A DNA stretch of 64,000 bases from Singulisphaera sp. GP187 (GTDB taxonomy: Bacteria > Planctomycetota > Planctomycetia > Isosphaerales > Isosphaeraceae). The notes under the pieces were generated by a model that was given only the letters and a program-made list of their open reading frames with translations, had not been told where the DNA came from and ran no database searches. Each line of letters opens with the position of its first letter. Within the stretch, counting starts at the first letter, position 1. Position numbers and translations under genes: made by a program. Positions 1-9,006 of the stretch are shown here, piece after piece. The stretch covers positions 434,001 to 498,000 of the forward strand of contig NZ_FSRB01000001.1 in assembly GCF_900129635.1 (NCBI RefSeq), read 5' to 3'.

Positions 1-66
1 GAATATGGGGAATCCGATCTGCTCGCCGACGACTTCTCCTTGATTGAGGTGGATATCTTGGCGTAA
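1..66 (+). CDS. C-terminal end of an unidentified gene cut by the window start
   Basis: Frame 1 is open from the first base to a TAA at 64-66 and encodes 21 residues ending in DDFSLIEVDILA. The tail is compatible with the last beta strand of a PP2C/SpoIIE-type phosphatase, where a DD-(I/F)-(T/S)-L pattern is common, but it is too short to assign. It converges on the minus-strand gene ending at 92, with a 25-bp gap, which supports a real gene end here. Confidence 0.4.
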   Translation, partial: EYGESDLLADDFSLIEVDILA

Positions 67-91
67 GCAATTTGTTTTGTTTGTTCTCGGC

Positions 92-1126
92 TCAAGGCGG
101 CAAGAGCCGGCGGAATCCGTGTCCGAGGATGATGGGAAAGAGCGCCAGGTTGCGAATCATCGCCGCGGTTTTGGAATAGCTTGGCGGGCGACTCGATTGG
201 CCGTTCTTCGCTCGAGCCAGGTTCGCGGCCAAAGCGCGGAGATGTGAGGGGCCGAAGGGGCCGTTGTGGATCCGGTTGATGAGGTCGATGGGGAGGCCTG
301 ACTCGCCGTGGAGTGCGCCCAGCCAGGCGCCGAGGATCGCGCCGATGGAGTCGGTGTCGCCACCGGCGGCAATCGCGTCGCTGAGCACTGGCAAGGGATC
401 TGGACCCTGTCGCACGAAGCAGAACGTGGCGAATGCCAAGGTCTGAACCACATATCCCGAGGTTCCGCAGCTCCTGGCCGCCGCCTCATGGCTGACCCCT
501 TTCAGAGCCAGTTGCCGCGCTCGATCGATCGCTTGGCCGAGTTCGGGATGGGTCACGACCTGGCGGGCCTCTTGCTGGCAGGCCGCGGCTGAGGTCTCCT
601 GAGTGCTCCGGATGCAGGCCGCGGTCAGTTCGGCGACATAGAGGGCCCCTTCAATCGCACGTTCATCTCGGTGCGTGACTTGGGCGAGCGCCCGGCCGAA
701 CGCGCGACGCGGTTCGACCCGGTCGTGGAAGAAGGCACCGACGATCGCGGCCCTCATTGCGGCCCCGTTCCCAGCCGACATCACGCCGCTTGGACGAATG
801 CCGAACCCGATGCGAACGCAGGCGCGGATGGTCGCCAGACCGACGCCCCACGGGAGCCGGCAGAACCAGCCCAGCAGTGAGCGTCGGAAGGCCCGAGTGC
901 ACTGCTCGAGGTCGTCGGGATACCGGATGAGGCTTTGAGCCACCAGGGCCGACTGCTCCGTATCGTCCGAGACGAATCCCGTGCGACCGAGGAGATGAAA
1001 TCGATCCATCCGTCCGAATCGTCGGGCGATGGCCCGCGCGGACATGCCCTCGGCGGGCAAGCCCAACGCGTCACCCAGGGCCGTGCCCAGCAGAGTTCCC
1101 GCCAATCGGTCGGTGATCGGATTCAT
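92..1126 (-). CDS. ADP-ribosylglycohydrolase family protein
   Basis: Probably a 344-residue hydrolase that removes ADP-ribose from proteins or small molecules; the family includes dinitrogenase reductase-activating glycohydrolase and ARH enzymes. Motifs seen: an N-terminal GTALGDALGLPAEG segment, VSDDTEQS about 50 residues in, and a C-terminal GGDTDSIGAILGAWLGA. The acidic residues of these segments form the family's two-metal site, and all appear present. I chose the ATG at 1126 because the family domain begins there (MNPITDRLAGTLLG); the frame is open 19 codons further upstream but that part is not family-like. No signal peptide is visible, so it is probably cytoplasmic. It stands alone, divergent from the HAD gene at 1361. 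The substrate cannot be told from sequence. Confidence 0.9.
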   Translation of the reverse strand: MNPITDRLAGTLLGTALGDALGLPAEGMSARAIARRFGRMDRFHLLGRTGFVSDDTEQSALVAQSLIRYPDDLEQCTRAFRRSLLGWFCRLPWGVGLATIRACVRIGFGIRPSGVMSAGNGAAMRAAIVGAFFHDRVEPRRAFGRALAQVTHRDERAIEGALYVAELTAACIRSTQETSAAACQQEARQVVTHPELGQAIDRARQLALKGVSHEAAARSCGTSGYVVQTLAFATFCFVRQGPDPLPVLSDAIAAGGDTDSIGAILGAWLGALHGESGLPIDLINRIHNGPFGPSHLRALAANLARAKNGQSSRPPSYSKTAAMIRNLALFPIILGHGFRRLLPP

Positions 1127-1360
1127 TGTTATTGAAGAGCGTGGACATGATCGTGGTTTGAGTAAGTTGGTCGCCTGGCCCAATCGCCACGGCCATCATT
1201 CTGCCCTGTGGCAAGTGACGGAGGATGGCAATGGGAGGACGAACGTTCCCTTGTCAGGCTGGGCCGTTCTGCCGTAGCTTTTTTTCAGAGTCGGCTTCTG
1301 GACTGTCGTTTCAGAGGACCGTTGGCCTTTCGACCCTCTCCTTCGGAAAGTTTCGCACGG

Positions 1361-2029
1361 ATGAATCCCGAGAAAAAGCCACGTGCCCTGCTCCTGGATC
1401 TGGATGGCACGATCGCGGATACTTTGCCACATATCTTCAACGCCTATCGTCATGCGGTGGCCCCTTGGGTCGCCAAGCCGCCGAGGGACGCCGAGGTTGA
1501 GGCGACGTTCGGGCCCGCCGAACGCGATTGTATCGGCGTGATGGTCCCTGTCGCCAACCTCGACGAGGCCGAGGAGCGGTTCCACTCCTATTACGAGGCC
1601 GAGCTCGGCCGGAACGTGCAGCTCGTCGAGGGGATTGCCGAGGTGATCGACCATGCTCGCTCGCTGGGCTGGAGAGTCGGGGTCTTCACGGGCAAGGGGA
1701 GACGGTCCGCGCAGTTCACCTTGGTCGAGCTGGGCCTCTGGGAGCGGATCGAGCACCTGGTTTCGAGTGACGACGTGACCCGGCCGAAGCCCGACTCGGA
1801 AGGGGTGTTTCAGGCCGCCGAAACGCTCGGGGTCCCCGTCGCTCGGATCCTAATGGCGGGGGATTCTCCCGCGGATATTCAAGCGGGCGGAGGGGCCGGA
1901 GCGCTGACCGCGGCCGTGCTCTGGGCGGCGTTCCGGCCCGAGCGACTGCGCGACGCCGGCGCTGACTTCGTCTGCGAACGGGTGTCCGACCTGCATGATG
2001 CGATCAACCATTTGAATGCCGGCGCATGA
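1361..2029 (+). CDS. HAD-superfamily phosphatase, phosphoglycolate-phosphatase-like
   Basis: A 222-residue HAD hydrolase of the PGPase/beta-phosphoglucomutase subgroup with an alpha-helical cap after motif I. Motif I is LLDLDGTIADT with nucleophile D13 and acid D15. Motif II is VFTGKGRR, motif III lies in the VTRPKPDSEG region, and motif IV is MAGDSPADIQAG. The length is normal. I chose the ATG at 1361 because the upstream open frame (to 1208) has no conserved content; a purine-rich stretch (ggaaag, 1345-1350) is the only possible ribosome site. It is monocistronic. The sequence cannot separate phosphoglycolate phosphatase from other small sugar-phosphate phosphatases. Confidence 0.88.
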   Translation: MNPEKKPRALLLDLDGTIADTLPHIFNAYRHAVAPWVAKPPRDAEVEATFGPAERDCIGVMVPVANLDEAEERFHSYYEAELGRNVQLVEGIAEVIDHARSLGWRVGVFTGKGRRSAQFTLVELGLWERIEHLVSSDDVTRPKPDSEGVFQAAETLGVPVARILMAGDSPADIQAGGGAGALTAAVLWAAFRPERLRDAGADFVCERVSDLHDAINHLNAGA

Positions 2030-2297
2030 TCGTCGAACCAATCGGGTTCATCCGACGAAGAGAACCAGCCAGGATGGTCCGCCGGTTCGTTCGGAAAGCG
2101 GGGAACTTCGGGGTGGACGCCAAGTCTAAGCGTCGTCGAGCTCTCTGGCGAAGGGAGAAGCTGCCAACTTTTCGGCTTGGCGGAACCGGGGCGCTGACGT
2201 AATATGTACGCCGATGCCAAATTCCGTTTGGGACGAGGCGATTTGGGGCAGACGAGGTTTCTCCACGACGAGTGATTCTCCAGCTTTCACACCCACC

Positions 2298-2741
2298 ATG
2301 CTCAACGGATTTCGGAACTACGTTCTGATCGCGGCTTTTTTTGCGATCTTCGGCATGTCCGAGGCGTGTTCCGCATCGTCTTTGAGCCGTTTCAAGGCCC
2401 ATTCGCATTTCCATTTCCATTCCCGTCGCGTCGACTTTACGCATGCGCGGGCATTGCACCAGGCTCGGATTGCGGCGCTCCGCGCGGAGTCGCTGCTTTC
2501 GTTCAAGCAAACCTTGGCGCTGAATGATGCGGTCGAAGCCTCCGATGAGTCGGAGGACGACCTGGGGGATGAGCCGAGAGATGCGCTCCCCCAGGGCAGT
2601 CCCGTGTCTCCGGTCATCGCGTTCGAATGCGTCAGCGACGCCTCTCGACCGACTCCGGTTCCGCGTCCGCTGGCCCGCGAGAGCTATCCCTTCGGAAGTG
2701 ATCGGCTTCGTTTCTTGAGCCTCTGTCGTCTGCTGATTTGA
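2298..2741 (+). CDS. small hypothetical protein with a signal-peptide-like N-terminus
   Basis: A 147-residue frame that starts well as a secreted protein: MLNGFRNYVLIAAFFAIFGM, then a Ser/Ala-rich cleavage-like stretch. A His-rich segment (HSHFHFHS) follows, then an acidic stretch and a proline-rich tail. No family is recognised. The start at 2298 was chosen for the leader; an upstream ATG at 2214 in the same frame would bury it. The overlapping minus-strand frame (2004-2510) is rich in Arg and lacks features. The His-rich part might bind metal, but that is speculation. Confidence 0.4.
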   Translation: MLNGFRNYVLIAAFFAIFGMSEACSASSLSRFKAHSHFHFHSRRVDFTHARALHQARIAALRAESLLSFKQTLALNDAVEASDESEDDLGDEPRDALPQGSPVSPVIAFECVSDASRPTPVPRPLARESYPFGSDRLRFLSLCRLLI

Positions 2742-3268
2742 ACACCTGCCTCAATCCTCTTCCCCCCCTCCGTTTTTTTGCGATCATCTTGCGCATTCTC
2801 GTCACGACTCAGACTGTCCCATGGATCGATCGGAGATCCCAGGCGACGGTGCGGTGTTCGCTGTGCACGCTGAAGGATCGGGGGCGGCACCATGCGTCCT
2901 TCGTCGATCGGGCGGCCCGCTTTGGGGACGTTCGGTCGCCTTTTTTCGAGGTCCTTGTCGTTCCGACTTGAAATGGCTTTCGGACTGGAAAAGGGAACGC
3001 TCCGGGCGGCGAATGTTGTGTTTCGCGGCGCGGTTCCCTTGGGTCCGAGAACTCGGAAGACTCGCCTGTACCTGATTTCGTCGACGACCGGTCTGATGAA
3101 TGGGATAGGTCAAGAGGCTCAATATGTTTGCTTGTTTCTGACGAAACGATGTTTTCGTGTCGGGCAGAGCCGGTCCACGGCTTTCCCATTTGACCGACGC
3201 GAGTCGCTGGTGGGGCGACTCGCTCCAGGGGGATTTTCCCAGCCTTATTCGTAGAAGGAGTCGATCCG
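2742..3268. other. 527-bp intergenic stretch, nothing recognised
   Basis: Two overlapping minus-strand open frames (about 170-190 residues) cover most of this region, but they are Arg/Ser-rich, lack motifs and look like GC-driven shadows. No tRNA, repeat or clear terminator was seen. The last 15 bases carry the ribosome site (gaaggag, 3254-3260) of the FabZ-like gene. Confidence 0.5.
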
Positions 3269-3790
3269 ATGTCTCCGGCCGCCCTGGTCGATCCCGCTGG
3301 AATCGACACCTCAAAGGTCCTGTTCGACATCGAGACGATCCGTCGCGCCAACCCCCAGCGCTTCGAGATGGAACAACTCACAGCCGTGGTCAGTCTGGAT
3401 CTCGAGGCACGGTTAATTGTTGGCTACAAGGACGTCAACCAGGATGAGTTCTGGGTCCGTGGTCACTTGCCCGGACTCCCGCAAATGCCGGGCGTCATGA
3501 TCTGCGAGGCGGCTGCGCAGCTCTGTAGCTTCTATTGCCACTCGATGGAGCAACTCGCTCACGGGTTCATCGGGTTCGGTGGGATGCACGACGTCTGGAT
3601 TCAGGGCTCGGTCCGACCCGGCGATCGCCTTCTGATTGTGGGGAAAGCCGAACGCCTTCGGCGCCGCCAAACCATGTTTGCCACCCAGGCTTTCGTCGGC
3701 ACCGAGATGGTCTTCCACGGGACGATCGTCGGCGTTCACCTGGCGACCGCCTCCTCTCCCGTCGCCGACGAATCGCACCCGAGATCCTGA
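3269..3790 (+). CDS. FabZ/FabA-like hotdog dehydratase
   Basis: A 173-residue single hotdog-fold protein resembling 3-hydroxyacyl-ACP dehydratase, which dehydrates the beta-hydroxyacyl chain in fatty-acid synthesis. The diagnostic segment is RGHLPGLPQMPGVMICEAAA, with candidate catalytic His66 and Glu80 fourteen residues apart, as in FabZ. The N-terminal 35 residues extend beyond typical FabZ, as in planctomycete homologues. The ATG at 3269 follows gaaggag by 8 bases. It is not in a fatty-acid operon, so it may be an accessory paralogue rather than the housekeeping FabZ. Confidence 0.85.
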   Translation: MSPAALVDPAGIDTSKVLFDIETIRRANPQRFEMEQLTAVVSLDLEARLIVGYKDVNQDEFWVRGHLPGLPQMPGVMICEAAAQLCSFYCHSMEQLAHGFIGFGGMHDVWIQGSVRPGDRLLIVGKAERLRRRQTMFATQAFVGTEMVFHGTIVGVHLATASSPVADESHPRS

Positions 3791-3820
3791 GATTCGGTTT
3801 GGATCGTGGTTGTCGTTTCC

Positions 3821-4011
3821 AAGAGGGGTGACCGTCAGTAGCCCAGGAACACGATCGTCTCACGGAAAGCTCTGCCACGACTCGCTTCGGCCGGGCGGCC
3901 GGAAATGTACCCGATCGAAGTCGGCCGTGCCGTGAGAAGGGAGAGTTCTCTGGCGGCATTGATCTCCCCCCCCAGGGCTTGTGTCCTGGGCTACTGACGG
4001 TCGCCCCTCTT
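3821..4011. repeat. 191-bp inverted-repeat (MITE-like) element
   Basis: Terminal inverted repeats of 28 bp (3821-3848 and 3984-4011) match at 27 of 28 positions. A second, weaker inverted pair (tctcacgg... and ...ccgtgaga) is nested inside. There is no coding capacity and no clear target duplication. It lies between the FabZ-like gene and the RND operon and could act as a bidirectional terminator or as RNA structure upstream of the pump genes. Confidence 0.7.
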
Positions 4012-4158
4012 GGCACAGAAGGGGCCACCCCGACGATTTCGCTTGAGGAATCGGATTGGGCGGAATCACGATCAAGTACGCATAAAAATGAATTATGGGG
4101 CGGTTCGGGTACTCGTCTTCAACAAGCCACCTCGCTGCTGGAAATAGGATCAAGATCG

Positions 4159-7100
4159 ATGGTCCATGCGTTGATTAAGTGGAGCCTGCACAATCGGCTC
4201 ATCGTCATCCTCGGCGCACTGGCGCTGATCGCCGCGGGCGTGCACTCGGCCTTGAACCTCAACGTCGAGGCCTATCCCGACCCGACGCCTCCCATTGTGG
4301 AGATCATCAGCCAGAACTCGGGGGCCAGCCCCGAGGAGATGGAGCGGCTGGTCGGGATTCCGCTGGAGACCGCCCTGAATGGCATGCCAGGCCTGGAAGA
4401 CCTGCGCAGCACCTCGATCGCGGGACTCAACGATATCAAGTGCCAGTTCGCTTATGGCACCGACTACTGGGTCGCCAGGCAAGACGTTCTGAACCGGATC
4501 AATACCGTCGACCTTCCCAAAGGGATTCGGCCGGAGCTCTCCCCCTGGAGCCCGACCGGTGAAATCGTCCGCTACGTCTTGGAAGGCCCCGGGTACACCA
4601 CGAACCAGCTCAAGGCCGTGCAGGATTGGGTGCTCAACCGGTCCTTGAAACAGGTCCCGGGCGTGATCGACGTTGTCGGGTTCGGCGGCACGATCAAGCA
4701 ATACCAGGTCTTGGTCGACACGCGGCTGCTCAAGCAGTACAGCGTGACGATGCAGCAGGTGGAGGAGGCCATTGAACGCTCCAACGCGAACGTCGGCGGT
4801 GACATCCTGACCTTGGGAACCCAGTCGCACAACGTCAGGGCCATCGGCCTGCTCGGCGGGGGAGTCGACCCGCTCGAGCCGGCGAACGTCGACCGGGCCG
4901 CCGTCATCGAGTCTGAGAAGCTCGACGACATCCGCGACGTCGTGGTCGACATCTCCGCCGACGGCACGCCGATCTACGTCCGGCAAGTCGCCCAGGTCGT
5001 CGTCGGACATCGGCCGAGGCTGGGCAAGGTGGGACGAGGGGACGAGGGGGATGTGATTGAAGGCATCGTCATGATGCGCAAGTATGAAAAATCACTGCCG
5101 ACAGCCAACGCGGTTGCGGCGAAGTTGAAGGAGATCGAACGCACCAAGCTCTTGCCCAAGGGCATGAAGCTGTCGGTCTTCAATCAGCGGACCGACCTGG
5201 TTCATGTCACGACGCACAACGTGATCCATAACCTGGTGGTCGGTATCGGGCTGGTGATCGCGGTCCTCCTGATTTTCCTGGGCGACCTGGCCAGCGCGGG
5301 AATCGTGGCGCTGGTGATTCCGCTGGCCTTGCTGTTTGCGATCACGGTGCTGTCGATCCGAGGGCAGTCGGCCAACCTGCTCTCGATTGGCGCGGTGGAC
5401 TTCGGGATCATCGTGGATAGCTCGGTGATTCTCGTGGAGACCATCTATCGGAAGATTTGCGAACCGGATGCCGATCGGTCTCGGCCTTTGATCGATCGGA
5501 TCGCCGATGCCTCGCGCGGGGTCGAGCGGCCGATCTTCTTCTCGACCTTGATCATCGTCTGTGCATTCCTGCCGCTGTTCACGATGAGCGGACCGGCCGG
5601 AGCGCTCTTCGGTCCGATGGCCGCGACCTACGCGTTCTCGATCCTGGGTGCCTTGCTGATCTCGGTGACCTTGGCCCCGGTTCTCTGCTCGTTCTTGTTC
5701 CATAATAAGACGGAAGAGAAAGAGACGTTGATCGATCGGATCATGACGTTTGTCTATATGAAATTGCTGCGGGTCGTCCTCCGGGTGCGTTGGGCGCTCC
5801 TTGCCGTGATGGGGGGCCTCCTGGTCTACACCATCATGCTGCTGCCGGGTCTCGGGGCGGAGTTCATGCCTCAACTCGAGGAGGGAAACCTCTGGATCCG
5901 GGCGCTCATGCCGCGCACGGTCTCGTTCGAGGAAGCCGCGCGGATGGCGCCTCGGCTCCGCAGGGTGATCGCGTCGGTCCCCGAGGTGCGCGACGTCATG
6001 TCCCATGTCGGGCGCCCCGACGACGGCACGGACGTCACGAGCTTCTTCAACCTTGAGTTCAACGTCCCCCTCCGTCCGATGGAAGAGTGGCGGCACGGGA
6101 TGACCCGAGAGAAAATCGAGGACGAACTGACCGAGAAGTTCAAGGACTTCCCCGGGCTCAGCTTCAGCTTCTCCCAACTCATCCGAGACAACATCGACGA
6201 GGCGCTTTCGGGAATCAAGGGGGCGAACTCCGTCAAGCTCTTCGGCGGTGACCTGGACACCTTGGAGGAGACGGGCCAGCGGATCGTCAACATTCTCCGC
6301 TCGGTGCGGGGCATCGAGAACGTGGGCCTGTTCCACATCGTCGGTCAGCCCAACCTCGAGATCCGGATCGATCGTCGCGCTTGCGCCCGTTACGGACTCA
6401 ACGTCGACGACGTTGAATCGGTCATCCAGGTCGCCATCGGCGGTCGTGCGTTCTCGCAGATGGTCGAGGGGGAGAAGCTCTACGAGATCGTGCTCAGGCT
6501 GCCGAAAGACCTGCGCAACGACCCGAAGGACATTGCCCGGATCCCGATCGACGTTCCCAAGGCGGGCGGCGGACCGGGGGCCCGGATCCCCTTGTCGCAA
6601 CTGGCCGTGATCGTTCCTCACAAGTCAGGCGCCTCTTATATCTATCGGGAGAACAATCGCCGGTTCATTCCGATCAAGTTCAGCGTGCGCGGTCGCGACC
6701 TCTCCTCGGCCATCGAGGAGGCCCGCCGTAAGGTGGACGATCCGCGGACCGGTGCGAAACTTCCCGACGGCTATCAGATGGAGTGGTCGGGCGAATTTGC
6801 CCAGATGCAGGAGGCCAACGCGCGACTGGTCGTCATGGTCCCCGTCTCTGTCATCCTGATCATGGTGCTGCTTTACACCATGTTCCAGTCGATCAAGGAC
6901 GCCCTGCTCGTGATGCTGGGGGTTCTGCCCGCCGCGATGGGGGGGATCTGGGCCTTGAAGCTGACCGGGACCAACTTCAGCATCTCGGCGGCGGTCGGGT
7001 TCATTTCGATCTTCGGCGTCGCCGTGCAGAACGGCGTCTTGCTCATCTCGTTCTTCAACCAAATGCGGGCCTCGGGCGCCAGCGTGCGTGAGGCGGTGAC

Positions 7101-7335
7101 CCACGGGGCAGAGCTCAGGCTTCGCCCGGTCGCGATGACTTCGTTGACGGCCATCCTCGGCCTGCTCCCCGCCGCGCTTGCGACCTCGATCGGATCGCAG
7201 GCCCAGAAGCCGCTGGCGATCGTGGTTGTTGGTGGAATCACCACGGCCCTCTTTTTTACCATGTACCTGATCCCCGCCCTCTACAGCTATTTCCCCGCGC
7301 CACGCGGCCCCGAGCGGCACGGTGCGGAACAATGA
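4159..7335 (+). CDS. heavy-metal efflux RND permease, CzcA/CusA family
   Basis: A 1058-residue inner-membrane proton-driven pump exporting metal cations from periplasm or cytoplasm across the envelope. The N-terminus shows the usual first membrane helix (about residues 10-30), then a periplasmic pore/docking domain. TM4 has GAVDFGIIVDSSVILVE with D414, D420 and E427, the same spacing as the proton-relay D402/D408/E415 of CzcA. A second RND half follows from about residue 530. The length is typical. The ATG at 4159 begins the family sequence (MVHALIKWSLHNR); upstream in-frame codons derive from a repeat. The stop overlaps the adaptor start (ATGA), so the two are translationally coupled. No outer-membrane factor is encoded nearby. 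The metal is not decidable from sequence. Confidence 0.95.
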   Translation: MVHALIKWSLHNRLIVILGALALIAAGVHSALNLNVEAYPDPTPPIVEIISQNSGASPEEMERLVGIPLETALNGMPGLEDLRSTSIAGLNDIKCQFAYGTDYWVARQDVLNRINTVDLPKGIRPELSPWSPTGEIVRYVLEGPGYTTNQLKAVQDWVLNRSLKQVPGVIDVVGFGGTIKQYQVLVDTRLLKQYSVTMQQVEEAIERSNANVGGDILTLGTQSHNVRAIGLLGGGVDPLEPANVDRAAVIESEKLDDIRDVVVDISADGTPIYVRQVAQVVVGHRPRLGKVGRGDEGDVIEGIVMMRKYEKSLPTANAVAAKLKEIERTKLLPKGMKLSVFNQRTDLVHVTTHNVIHNLVVGIGLVIAVLLIFLGDLASAGIVALVIPLALLFAITVLSIRGQSANLLSIGAVDFGIIVDSSVILVETIYRKICEPDADRSRPLIDRIADASRGVERPIFFSTLIIVCAFLPLFTMSGPAGALFGPMAATYAFSILGALLISVTLAPVLCSFLFHNKTEEKETLIDRIMTFVYMKLLRVVLRVRWALLAVMGGLLVYTIMLLPGLGAEFMPQLEEGNLWIRALMPRTVSFEEAARMAPRLRRVIASVPEVRDVMSHVGRPDDGTDVTSFFNLEFNVPLRPMEEWRHGMTREKIEDELTEKFKDFPGLSFSFSQLIRDNIDEALSGIKGANSVKLFGGDLDTLEETGQRIVNILRSVRGIENVGLFHIVGQPNLEIRIDRRACARYGLNVDDVESVIQVAIGGRAFSQMVEGEKLYEIVLRLPKDLRNDPKDIARIPIDVPKAGGGPGARIPLSQLAVIVPHKSGASYIYRENNRRFIPIKFSVRGRDLSSAIEEARRKVDDPRTGAKLPDGYQMEWSGEFAQMQEANARLVVMVPVSVILIMVLLYTMFQSIKDALLVMLGVLPAAMGGIWALKLTGTNFSISAAVGFISIFGVAVQNGVLLISFFNQMRASGASVREAVTHGAELRLRPVAMTSLTAILGLLPAALATSIGSQAQKPLAIVVVGGITTALFFTMYLIPALYSYFPAPRGPERHGAEQ

Positions 7336-8705
7336 GGAAGCCCATCATGGCGATTTCCCAGACCCAGACCCCGCTCCATTCCTCGGACCGGATCGAACCG
7401 GGGCCGCCGTTGTCCTCGCGTGGTCGGTCGTCGTTTCCCAAGTTCCTGAAGGCCGCGGTGGCGCTGGCTTTGGTCGGGGGGGGCGGCTATCTTGCGACCC
7501 GATATCCGGATGAAGCTCGTCGCCTCTGGCAATCGGTCGCTGGCGCAGGCAAGGCCCACTCGGAACACCCGATCGTCGCACCGGTGTCCTTGGAGTCGAC
7601 CGTGCCCTGGGACGGGTTCGTCACGGTGACCGACCGTGCTCGAACCGCCATGGGGCTGACCACGGTTGAAGTGGAGGCTCAGACGAAGCCGATGCGTCTG
7701 GAATTGCTCGGCACGACGGCTTATATGACCGACACCTTGACCAAGGTCCGCCCGATGTTCAAGGGGCGGGTCGACAAGGTCCATGTGTCGGTCGGTCAGG
7801 CCGTGAAAAAGGGCGAGCCACTGATTGAGCTTTACAGCAAGGATCTGGCCGAGGCCAAGAGCAACTATCAGATCGAGCGCATCCAGTGGCTGTATGATCA
7901 GAACTTGCTCAAAAGCCGCGAGCCGCTCTTAAAGTCGAACGCGATCTCGCATCAACTCTACGACGAAACCAAGAACAACGAGATGAAGACCCGCCGCGAA
8001 TATGAGGTGGCGCGTGACAAGCTTCTGATCTACGGGCTCTCCGATGCGGAGGTCAACGAGGTCGACGAAGAGGAGGGGGCCAACAAGGCCCGGGTCACGC
8101 TTCGCTCCAGGGCCGACGGCTTCGTCATCGAGCGCGACGTGGTCCCGGGGAACCTCTACGACGACAACGATACCTTGCTCGTGATCGCTCCGCTCGACCG
8201 CCTCTGGGTCTGGGGCCATGTTTTTGAGAGCGACCTCGACCTGGTCAAGCTCGGGCAGTCCTGGGAGGTCCGGTTCCCGTTCCTCGAGCATCAGCTTCAT
8301 GGCAAGGTCGAGTTGATCTCCAACCGGGTGGACCCCGATACGCACGCCGTCAAGATCAGGACGTCGATCCCGAACCCAGGGCAGCAGCTCAAGTCGGATA
8401 TGCTCGTGCGGGGAATGCTGGAAATTCCTCCGGTTCCCGGTCGTACGGTCATCCCCCGAACCGCTCTGCTCGTTGACGACGGCCGCTACTGCGTCTTCGT
8501 GCACCACCCGGGGCAGGGGGAGAAGTACGAGCGCCGGCGGGTCGTGGTCGCCCAGGAAAAAGACGATCATGTGGTGATCGATCACGGTCTGAAGGCGGGG
8601 GAAACCGTCGTGTCGGTCGGGGCCTTGATCCTCGCCCAGATCCACGATGATTCGCGTGGACTCGAGACGGGCGCGCCGTCGCACGAGAACACCGGCGTGG
8701 ATTGA
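7332..8705 (+). CDS. RND periplasmic adaptor (HlyD/CusB-type membrane fusion protein)
   Basis: A 457-residue membrane-fusion subunit that should link the RND permease at 4159 to an outer-membrane channel. There is one N-terminal membrane anchor (about residues 37-55, AVALALVGGGGYLATRY). Half a lipoyl/barrel-sandwich motif follows (VDKVHVSVGQAVKKGEPL), then a helical hairpin, the second lipoyl half (SRADGFVIERDVVPGNLY), a beta barrel and the membrane-proximal domain. The ATG overlaps the permease stop; a second ATG at 7347 is also possible. In most cus/czc operons the adaptor precedes the permease, so the order here is reversed. No Met- or His-rich metal-binding tail is seen. Confidence 0.93.
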   Translation: MRKPIMAISQTQTPLHSSDRIEPGPPLSSRGRSSFPKFLKAAVALALVGGGGYLATRYPDEARRLWQSVAGAGKAHSEHPIVAPVSLESTVPWDGFVTVTDRARTAMGLTTVEVEAQTKPMRLELLGTTAYMTDTLTKVRPMFKGRVDKVHVSVGQAVKKGEPLIELYSKDLAEAKSNYQIERIQWLYDQNLLKSREPLLKSNAISHQLYDETKNNEMKTRREYEVARDKLLIYGLSDAEVNEVDEEEGANKARVTLRSRADGFVIERDVVPGNLYDDNDTLLVIAPLDRLWVWGHVFESDLDLVKLGQSWEVRFPFLEHQLHGKVELISNRVDPDTHAVKIRTSIPNPGQQLKSDMLVRGMLEIPPVPGRTVIPRTALLVDDGRYCVFVHHPGQGEKYERRRVVVAQEKDDHVVIDHGLKAGETVVSVGALILAQIHDDSRGLETGAPSHENTGVD

Positions 8706-8748
8706 GTGAGTCTTCGCTCCGCGGCCGATTAGGTCGTTGTTACTCCAC

Positions 8749-8786
8749 GGGCCGGCCGTGCTTCCGCTTCGAAGCCCGGCCGGCCC
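8749..8786 (+). terminator. GC-rich hairpin downstream of the RND operon
   Basis: A 9-bp perfect inverted repeat (gggccggcc / ggccggccc) with a 20-base loop lies 43 bases after the adaptor stop. No T-run follows, so termination is uncertain. The rest of the gap up to 9006 shows only the ABC gene's ribosome site. Confidence 0.35.
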
Positions 8787-9006
8787 GGTCGTTTGAATGG
8801 AAGCGTATGTTCACGTCCTCGGGCGGCAGAGCTCACCTTTTTCTTGGAGAAAGCGAACCTGGCCAGTCAAGGAATTGCTTCGCGGAGCGAACCACTCGCG
8901 TAGAGAGCGCGGTGATGAGCAAGTGCGCCGCCGGTTCCGGCCTTGATGCGACCAGGGACAGGCGGCGGGCCCTTGTCATGAGGATAGGTTCGAGGGAGGA
9001 CGGGTG

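Noticed and set aside
2802..3381. two overlapping minus-strand frames
   Set aside because: Ser/Arg/Pro-rich, no motif, overlapping the FabZ start on the opposite strand.
5092..6621. 509-residue minus-strand open frame
   Set aside because: Antisense to the RND permease; its composition (Asp/Arg/His-rich) is typical of a high-GC shadow frame.
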